This document shows positions 56,600 through 64,000 of a stretch of DNA of 64,000 nucleotides, one piece after another. The first letter of the stretch is position 1; the number at the start of each line of letters is the position of its first letter. Origin of the DNA: Metallyticus violacea (taxonomy: Eukaryota; Arthropoda; Insecta; Mantodea; Metallyticidae); NCBI GenBank assembly GCA_030762175.1, contig CM060833.1:74268501-74332500 (forward strand), in the 5' to 3' direction. Made by a program: the position numbers and the translations under genes. The notes beneath the pieces are model-generated. The model was not told the DNA's origin and ran no database searches. It saw only the letters and a program-made list of their open reading frames with translations.

Positions 56600-57670
56600 C
56601 ACGAAGAGTGAACAACGTGATATGTGAAAATAGCATTTATCCGCAGCGGGAATAGACGAGAATGCCAGAGCTACAGAAAGCATTGGGTGCACATGCCCTG
56701 TCGTATCGAACAGTGGTGTGGTGAACTGGGGCATTCAAATGGGGCAGACTGTAGACTGCCGATGTGCCGCGCAGTGGGCGTGCTGTGTCCGCGGACAAGG
56801 ATGTATGTGTGAGGATGACGGAACAGTCCTTATGCAATCATAGGCGCTGAATACTTGTTGAATTAGAAGAGCTAAGAGGAACTCGGACAAAATCAGTGCA
56901 CCGCATTTTACGGGAGGGCCTGATCATGCGGGAAATGTGTGCAAAGTGGGTACTAATCAATTAAATGAGGTACATAAGCGGACTCGCTACGAAGCAAGTC
57001 GCATCAACCTGAGGGGATTTCAGGAAGAAGGGGATGCCATATTGAATTGTATCATTAAAAATGATGAAACGTGGGCAAGAGCTGATAAACCAGAACTAAG
57101 TGACAATCCAGTGAATAGCGTCATCCTGGGTCATCACTCAAGCACAAGTTTCGCCAAACTCCTCCACTAACAAAAGGCATAGTTATTCTGGCGTATGACA
57201 GTAAAGGTGTGCTTGTGTGTTATCCAATGCGTGAGGAGACCACTGTAAATATTGAATATTACACATCTATTTTGGTTCATTATTGCGCCATGCCGCACGC
57301 ACCAAACGCCATTATTCCGATAACGCGGTAGCTCACACAGTCAACTATGTCAAGTGTATTTTACGGAGATGAGGATAGGAAGTTCTTCTACACCTGTTAC
57401 ATTCGTCCGTTCTCAAACCTCATGACAATGATCTCATCGCCAAAGTACCGCCTGTGGTGCCTCTGTAGTACAAACGGGCGTTAAACACTACTCAAAAAAA
57501 AAAAAAATCGCCAAAGTGAAGCAGCCTTTGCGTGGAAAACCTTTTGCTAACAAAGCGGACATTATAACAACAATTCGCAGCGAGACGGCTCACGTTAGCA
57601 ACTCACATGCAGCAGATGGTAACGAACCGTCGATGCACTTGGAAGTAGGAGACTGCTAAATTACCCGGGA
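56600..57670 (+). pseudogene. mariner transposon relic with nested SINE
   Basis: Plus-strand blocks: ELQKALGAHALSYRTV, FKWGRL, DVPRSGR-like and SADKDVCVRMTEQSL (N-terminal domain and linker), RTKSVHRILREGLIMREMCA then KWV, the first catalytic region NCIIKNDETWARAD (D kept), GIVILAYDSKGVLVCYP (strand before second Asp), NIEYYTSIL, then PHDNDLIAKVKQPLRGKPFA (C-terminal core, D kept) and RTVDALGSRRLLNYPG. The last core block is split by a 60-bp SINE piece with its target duplication, and the frame resumes correctly after it. Other frameshifts and stops show that the element was already, or has since become, dead. The block with the second Asp is degraded. Confidence 0.8.
57447..57506 (+). mobile_element. 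SINE family B copy 6, 3'-end fragment nested in mariner
   Basis: CCGCCTGTGGTGCCTCTGTA then AACGGGCGTTAAACACTACT and a 14-A tail. It is flanked by perfect 11-bp repeats ATCGCCAAAGT at 57436-57446 and 57507-57517. Severely 5'-truncated, as expected of LINE-driven integration. Confidence 0.93.
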
Positions 57671-59997
57671 GACCCGTCCTGTGGTGGACTAGCAACCCCT
57701 GTGTAAGTGGTTGTGTGTAACTTTTACTCATGTCATAATACACCAATGTTGTCCGGTCGCCTAAAATTTGCTTCTTCCCTACGAGGGCTTCCTATATTCA
57801 GCCTTCCGTTGGTGGCAGCACTCGCAGTAAATGGCATATACTTTCAATTATATACCTTAGATTTTTCGTGCTGTCCCTTATTCGCGTGAAAAACAATAGT
57901 TGCTATGACTTATACCTTATAAATGCGCATGTTGGAGCTCAACAGAGAAATAAGAAACAAAGAACCATCTATTTTTCAAAAAATGACTGCATATTCTTTG
58001 TTTACATTCATGAATTTTATCGTTGATGGCCTACTGTAAAATCTACAGTAGTCTTCTTCGAGATTTTAGCACAAAAATAGTAAATAAAGTTATGTTTGAA
58101 CACAAAAACGAAGGCTAAATATAAGTATCATACAAATGACGAGATGCAATTTTATGGATTTTAGAACACAATAAATTTCGTAACGCATACATCAAGATTC
58201 TGTAAGCCACACATCACGGAAAGATCAGACACAAAAGCAAAAATTAAAATGCAAAATGCTTGATATAAAGATTAAAGAGAGAGCATATGGCTGTAATTAC
58301 CTATGACAAATGGTGAGACATAAACGTCACAGCAACTCCACTCTACGCAAACGAGATGTTTATGAGCCTAGGTGAACTCATTTTGAATAATTGTAGCAGT
58401 ACAGAAAAACGAGATTATAATGAAAATATCACGATCATACCATTATCTAATTATACATAAATTGTCCTGTTACTTAATTGTACACTCAGAAAATCCTGCG
58501 TAAGTAAGTGAATGTATAACATTAAAAGACATTAAAAAAAATGCGTGAATTGTGTCTGGGAAATATCCAGAAATCATAATATAAATTGTCTAATCATATA
58601 CTTCTTCTCTCCTAAGACTTAAGACTATCCAAAAGGAATTTGGAAATTGTTTATTATGTGCAAAAATCCTTTGTAAATTGTACATTACTATAAATGTAAC
58701 TCTGGGATTTAATGCTACTGTCTCAAAAAAAAAAAAAAAATACGACTTGTGTATACATTCTTCAACTTGGTTACCTCTATTTATGATCTATAAGTAATAT
58801 TTACAAGTTTGTAAACTTTCAAATACAGCACCTTTTAGAATGAAATAATATAAAAGTAATGTTATTTCACTAAAATGTTTTTATTTTATATTCAGCAAAA
58901 TACAACATAAAGCAACAGCTGATTAAACTGCCCCAGAATTAAAATTGCGACATGGGATACAGCACACTTTACTGGCCATAGACTTTTCACTGCACTATTA
59001 AAGGTTGGCGTTTAATAAAGGCCAATGCAATAATTAGAAGGTAGGTTGTATAATTTTCCTGCCTGGCCAAGTTGCTGCGCAATAATCGAAAAATATTTTA
59101 CGCAGTAAATAGCTTTATATTTGCTTTTTATTATGCAAAAATCTCGCAAAGCTCGCATATGATTGACTGGAAGTGTGTGAATTTTCTAATGAAAATGAGC
59201 ACGGCGTGACATTAAAGTATTTTACAAAGGAAACACTCCTACAGAAATTAAAAACCGCTTAGATTGAGGAATGGTGAAGTTTCCTCTTCATATTCAACGG
59301 TAAACGAATGGACTAAAGCTTAAACAGTTCCGATTATGTGAAGATCAGTATTAGGTACTAACACAGAAATACATCACTCTGTTCAGGTGACAGGAGACTA
59401 AAACTGAAAAAAATGGCTGCGAAGTTGGTTTGTATCATTGTTTTTAATTGTACTATTATAAATTAACACAATTGGTTCACACTGCTTCTAGTTTGATCAT
59501 GAGGTCCTGTTGTCAATAGTACATTTTCTTTCTGTGTTTCTTTTTCTCCTTTAGTTTTTAAAAAAAGAATAAATGATGTACAGTGTACTTTTTCGTTTTA
59601 TATTTAACTTCCTATTTTAAATTAGCAAAGAAGAGGATCCGGATGCATATGACGATGATAATGATTGACATTTTTTTTAAGAGTCATAATAGTAGAAACT
59701 AAATCAAGCATTTTATCTTCTAAGAGGAGGGAATAAAAAAATAAAATAAACGAAAGGAACAAAATAAAATTTAACGAAATGAAAAGGGGAAAAGAGAAAT
59801 AGGAGCATCTCAATTTTCTTTTTCTTCTTCCTATCATTTCTCCTGTATTTCTATAATTAAGAAATAAAAAAATTATTGAGGGGAAAACACCTATCAAAAG
59901 AAATATAAATTAAAAAATAAGAATTACTTTTTATTTTCTATATGTCTTCTCTATCCTATTATTCTTTCATGTTTTCTTCTGGAGCAACATGCCCATC

Positions 59998-60000
<3 letters not shown>
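57671..60000. other. Unassigned AT-rich DNA
   Basis: No gene or mobile element recognised in about 2.3 kb; A-run at 58724-58740; purine-rich stretch at 59,700-59,800. Confidence 0.4.

Positions 60001-60001
<1 letters not shown>

Positions 60002-60043
<42 letters not shown>
60002..60043. repeat. (TA)n microsatellite
   Basis: Uninterrupted AT dinucleotides; isoleucine/tyrosine repeats in overlapping frames are artefacts. Confidence 0.95.
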
Positions 60044-60045
<2 letters not shown>

Positions 60046-60199
60046 ATTTACATTCTTCTTTAGGATTGTGCACAAACACCTCCCCAACTTCTCTCGGCAG
60101 CAAGGGGAAAAAAAAGGAGGGGGAGATTTTCTTATTTTTGACAAACACTAAAAAGGAAGTTTGTGAATTATTTATTACAAGACTTGGATCTACATCCAC

Positions 60200-60647
60200 T
60201 TTTAAAAAATGGAGTTCAAACCTGGTGAGGCGCCGCAAAGAAAGGTCAGGGTTGTAAAAGATTATGACCATACTTTTCTGTAACTGCAGGGCGATTCTGT
60301 CAGATGACTTCAAAGAAATAAACATCAGTGTGAACGCAGGCAACTCCTGCAGTCTTCTACACAAACTACGAGCAGCAATTAAAGAAAAGAATCGCGGTAT
60401 GCTAAGCCATGTTGCTGGTTTTCTACATGACAATAACCAGTGCACACTGCCCAAATTGCAAAAGTTGCTATGAAGAACCGTCAGTTGAGGAAATTGAACC
60501 ATCCTACCACTCTGCAGCATAGACCTAGCTCCAACGATTATGACCTTTTCTCAAAATGAAAGAAAAAAAGAAAAACGAGAGAAAGAAGTTTAAGTGCATT
60601 GATGATGACAACAAGGTGAAGGATGACGTTTTAAAACACTTTGCAGT
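60200..60647 (+). pseudogene. mariner transposase relic, second half
   Basis: Blocks in order: EFKPGEAPQRKVRVVKDYDH (family 'EWRHPGSPRPKKxRVxxSxGK'), SVNAGNSCSLLHKLRAAIKE (family 'INAxxYxxxLxxLRxAIxxK'), NRGMLSHVAGFLHDNNQCT (second catalytic Asp in LHDN kept), SIDLAPTIMTF (third region; the expected SPDLAPxDxHLF is altered), then KKFKCIDDDNKVKDDVLKHF. Same family as the minus-strand relic at 13.8 kb. The N-terminal half is missing. Confidence 0.72.
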
Positions 60648-60719
60648 AAAGAGAAAACTGTGTTGAAATAAAGGGACACTCTCAAAGAGAAAAGTGTGTT
60701 GAAATAAAGGGACACTCTA
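60648..60719. repeat. Tandem duplication of 36 bp
   Basis: AAAGAGAAAASTGTGTTGAA followed by ATAAAGGGACACTCT occurs at 60648-60683 and 60684-60719 with one or two differences. It lies directly after the mariner relic. Confidence 0.95.
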
Positions 60720-62880
60720 TTGAAAAATGCCATGGTGTTGTTGACAGTAAATGATAGGAAGGCTTAGTGAACTAACAACCTGAGGTTCCTGATTTCCTGA
60801 GCACATGAACCAGAGTTGTATTCTGACATGACCCCCAGCTTGATTTCGCGAGCAGTTGGACATAAGCCGCTCTTCTTAGAACCTTTACAGTGTAGTTTGC
60901 GATGACTCAATGTGCCCTGGAGAGGGAAGTCGAGGACTCAAGACCAGTTTTTCATCCTTTTTTCTCTCTGTCCACGTACCCACCTAGTGTGTTGTATTTA
61001 TAGCTCGCCAGTCGTAATTGCTTTGGTGGTGGAAAGCAAAAGGTCAATCTTCTCTCTCTCTCCCGAAAACTTTAACGCCAATCCCGTCCCGTTTCCTAGC
61101 ATGCAACCATGGCCACCTATAATCATCTCGTCCACTATAACCCATCATTACCTACTCTCTGAGCCAGTTTACTGTGTTATTTTACCCCTCTCGCTTATGT
61201 TTTGTTTTTATTTATTATATTTAATATAGATTTGCTCCAGACTGCAAGCTAAGTGAGAAGTTAATGGCTATAAAACATTGAAGGCTCCCCACAACTGACC
61301 CTTCATTTTATTAGAACATCTGCACTTGACCATCATCTCAAGATTTAGCATACAAATTGGGTAAACAAACGGGTTACTCAACTTAGTGTTTTGCGCCAAC
61401 ATTGCAGACTGTTTACGAGTCCAAAACCGAAACAATATAGAAAGAGAAAATAAGGGGTAAGCAGGAAAAATTAAAAGAAAGAAAAAATACGTAGAGAAAA
61501 AAGAAAGAAAGAGACAATTAAGAACAGTAAAGAGAAAAAGAGAATCAGAGATTTTTTTTATTTATATTTCCTTTGCCATATCTGCTCTCTTTTATATCCT
61601 TTATGTATGTTTTGGCAGAAATAGGGAAACGGGGGGAAAAAGAAAAGAAAAGAAAACTTGGTGCTCTTTCTACGTTTTTTCTTTCTTTTTAAACTTTACT
61701 TTGTTTCTTCGGGTTTTTTTTTTTTTTTTTCTTATTAGAAGAGCAAACGACTGAATTAGTTTTCACACTTATCATTCTTACCCTAATTTTCCATCATTAT
61801 CATTATCCTTTTTCTCTTTTTGTTTGTTTAAAACGGAAAATAAATCCACTAAAAATATTTCACTTGTTTTTTTTCTCTTTCAAAATTAAACGAGAAAAAG
61901 AAATATAGATGGAAAGAAAAAATGAAATAAAAACAATAGTGTAAAACAGCAATAAATGTCAACAATGAGAGTAAACAGATATAATGCCAATGATTATAAT
62001 ACTTTTTAGACTTTCACGGACAGTATTATAATTGAAATAGTTAAAATCTTCCTGTCTGTTTTGCCGTGGTTCATGATTTAATATGTTTAAGATATTAACT
62101 GTTCTAATGCCAATTATTATTATTATTATTATTATTATTATTGTTATTATTATTATCATCATCATCATCATCATCATCATTATTATACACTGAAAGTTAC
62201 TAACATTTTAAAAAGCATTGCTAGTTTCGCTGTTATTATATCGAAATGAAATTTAAGCACTGAAAAAAGAATAATATACTGCAGTCCAACTGAATAAAAA
62301 TTTTAAGTTAAATAAAATGTAAAAAATATAGCAATGAAACTTTAAATAGAAAAGAACGTAATATAAAATTCATGAGCATAAAATGGGAGAGGAAAGATTA
62401 AATAAACAATAGAGAGCCTGGACAAGTCTTAAAAGCTACCTAGAACTAAAGGGGTCCATTATTTTAGACAGTGTCTAAATCTCGAAAGAAATTAAAGAAT
62501 AGGAGAAAGAGAAAATTACTTTTGTACTATCAATACAATGGGCAGTGTTCATTTCAGCCTTTCCTTACACACCTAGCAAAATCTTCTCTCTTGGAAATTC
62601 TAGCCAGCTTCACTCCCAATCCAACAGTCTGCGTGTCGCCTTAACACAGCATGGCTCCAAAGCGGAATCTCTCACAAACACATGCTTATGTTAGCTATAT
62701 CTGTGTTTTTATTTCATTTTAATTAGGCTCCTCAAGATTGTTTTACTCCTTTGCATTGTTAGGGACGGAGGAGACATTTTGGTCCCTGCAGCCTTTCTCA
62801 AGGGTTGGCCATTTATGTTTGCACCCCTAAAGGGGTATCTCCAGGAGGGAGGGAGAACACCGGGTGACCAGGATCCTGAG
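60720..62880. other. Unassigned DNA with purine- and pyrimidine-rich stretches
   Basis: 61,430-61,550 is A/G-rich and 61,650-61,740 T/C-rich on the plus strand. (ATT)n followed by (ATC)n lies at 62116-62181. A 105-codon plus frame (60912-61229) has a hydrophobic end but no family. No gene recognised. Confidence 0.35.
62116..62181. repeat. Compound (ATT)n(ATC)n microsatellite
   Basis: ATT units with one GTT interruption pass into ATC units. Confidence 0.95.
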
Positions 62881-63110
62881 ATTTTTTTTTTTTCAAGTCA
62901 ATGTCGCTAATAACAACGTCTAAAGAGACGATGATATGAGTAAATAAATGAGCTCGAAGTTAATGTTTCACGATACATGGCATTTACCTTTACAGGATAG
63001 GGAAAAGCTCGGAAGAAACCTTACCCAGTTAGAGGATTCGAAGCCGGAACCTCCGGATTAGCAGGCAGTCAAGGGACCCAGTGGTAATAAGACGCAGACA
63101 TAGATGGCGC
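62881..63110 (-). mobile_element. tRNA-derived SINE, fourth family (C)
   Basis: Minus strand: GTTCCGGCTTCGAATCCTCT (B box), GTAAGGTTTCTTCCGAGCTT then TTCCCTATCC, GGTAAATGCC, GAGCTCATTTATTTACTC, CATCGTCTCTTTAGACGTTG and an A-tail (T-run 62882-62893). This order (GGTTTttCCGAGGTTTTCCC, AAATGC, CTCATTT, AGACG) is that of a SINE I recall from cockroach sequences. The target duplication was not found. Confidence 0.6.
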
Positions 63111-63349
63111 CCTAATGCTTCCAAATAGAAAACTCCAACGCAGGTGATGCTCTCTCTCCTTCCCTCCATGGAGTTCAAGCCCTTTAGAAAGTTCGCTTCC
63201 CTACCAGACGCCGGGGCAGAAGTTTTCCCAAAGCACAAACTAATGTCACGATGCATACAACCCACATCCTCTGCCACTTTTAGCGCTGTAGGAAAACCAA
63301 GAAAGGAAATGGGAGCACAAAACTTTGTGGAAAGTAAATATTTATTCTA
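63111..63349. other. Unassigned GC-richer segment between two SINE pieces
   Basis: Open on both strands for 60-80 codons (for example 63277-63029 minus, 63144-63350 plus) with no motif. May be part of an unknown repeat. Confidence 0.25.
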
Positions 63350-63452
63350 GCATTCGCAAGTGTCAGGATAATTGGTTCTAATGGATTCGAACCCCGGAAT
63401 CTGTCGAATGCGAGTCCCAAGAGCTACTGCCTGAGCCACCCCGGTCGGTTTT
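63350..63452 (-). mobile_element. tRNA-like SINE head fragment (D)
   Basis: Minus strand: CCGGGGTGGCTCAGGCAGTA (A-box-like TGGCTCAGGCA) and, at tRNA-like distance, GGGGTTCGAATCCATTAG (perfect B box GGTTCGAATCC). The acceptor stem does not close properly, so I do not call it a functional tRNA gene. The body after the head is short and unassigned. Confidence 0.5.
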
Positions 63453-64000
63453 TGAAGAATTGCGGAAGATGATTATTTATAACTTAAGATTTATTGGTGG
63501 ATTATCTTCAAATCTGAATATTAATAAATAAAAATTAAAATATATATGCTAGTAATATGCAACTTATGTGAGAATACTTGATTTTTAGTTGCCAAATAGA
63601 TTAGTTATTCATTCACTAACTATAGTTTTATTTTACACTTTTTTTAAGTTTACACAAATTTACAAGTTTTTGTCTTTCGTGCAAAAGTTTAAATAATTTT
63701 CTTGTATTGTATATAAAACAAACTTTTTAATTTGTCGTCCTCAAAAACTGTAGCAAGAATTAAAAATATACTTACATTAATAATAGAAATAAATATCAGT
63801 TTTTCATTATACTTATACATTTAATGCATATTGTTTATTTTATATTATAAAATCCGCGCAATATAAAGCATTGTGACACTGTGTAACGGGTTTAGCCAAC
63901 TCGAAGGGTGTAATTCTGAATGGAATAGTACCCAGGCAATGGATCCTGTTGAGAAATGTGTATTCACTTCCCAGAACTGCTTACCAGCCAGTCGTAAAGC
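63453..64000. other. Unassigned AT-rich DNA
   Basis: No feature recognised. Confidence 0.4.

Noticed and set aside
60912..61229. 105-codon open frame with hydrophobic C-terminus, considered as a small secreted or membrane protein
   Set aside because: No signal peptide at the start, pyrimidine-rich composition and no recognisable family.
63380..63452. tRNA gene candidate on the minus strand
   Set aside because: The boxes are good but the acceptor arms do not pair and the anticodon arm is not convincing. Treated as a SINE head.

Overview
This is arthropod nuclear DNA, strongly AT-rich and packed with decayed transposable elements and microsatellites. I see no bacterial or organellar gene, no CRISPR array, no rRNA or functional tRNA gene, and no host exon that I can name. 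Several tRNA-derived SINEs resemble families I recall from polyneopteran insects (cockroaches and relatives). That lineage guess rests on memory of repeat families and is only suggestive.

The identifiable content is nearly all mobile-element debris. (1) Tc1/mariner-superfamily transposase relics occur on both strands at about 0.5, 2.9-3.6, 6.2-7.2, 12.2-12.9, 13.8-14.2, 14.3-14.7, 20.5, 25, 28.1-28.7, 29-29.6, 33, 38.7-39.9, 49.7-50.2, 50.9-52, 52.8-53.9, 56.6-57.7 and 60.2-60.7 kb. All are frameshifted, internally deleted or rearranged. Two short deletion derivatives (2.9 and 49.7 kb) still show both inverted termini. (2) hAT fragments lie at 8.1, 15.4-15.9 and 17.5-18.3 kb. (3) There is a MULE-type fragment at 5.4 kb and a badly decayed copy of an uncharacterised DDE-like family (which I recall as DUF7869-like) at 41.3-42.8 kb. 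(4) Three non-LTR reverse-transcriptase 3' ends lie at 26.4, 33.4-34.1 and 46.1-46.8 kb; two of them run into GGA/GAA microsatellite tails.

SINEs dominate by copy number. Family A (about 300 bp, tRNA-like head) has ten copies, several with 10-12 bp target-site duplications. Family B (about 285 bp) has six copies or pieces, one inserted into a mariner relic and one into a LINE relic. Three further tRNA-headed pieces lie at 16.6, 63.0 and 63.4 kb.

Structured repeats include a 5-unit, roughly 55-bp minisatellite at 10.3 kb and a 7-unit array at 35.6-36.35 kb whose units carry expanded polypyrimidine microsatellites. Many ATT, AT, CA, GAAA and poly-T tracts are scattered across the window.

The remaining DNA is best read as intergenic or intronic. 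No coherent multi-gene system is visible. The most interesting material is the pair of SINE families, the nested insertions that give relative ages, the deletion derivatives with intact ends, and the DUF7869-like relic.
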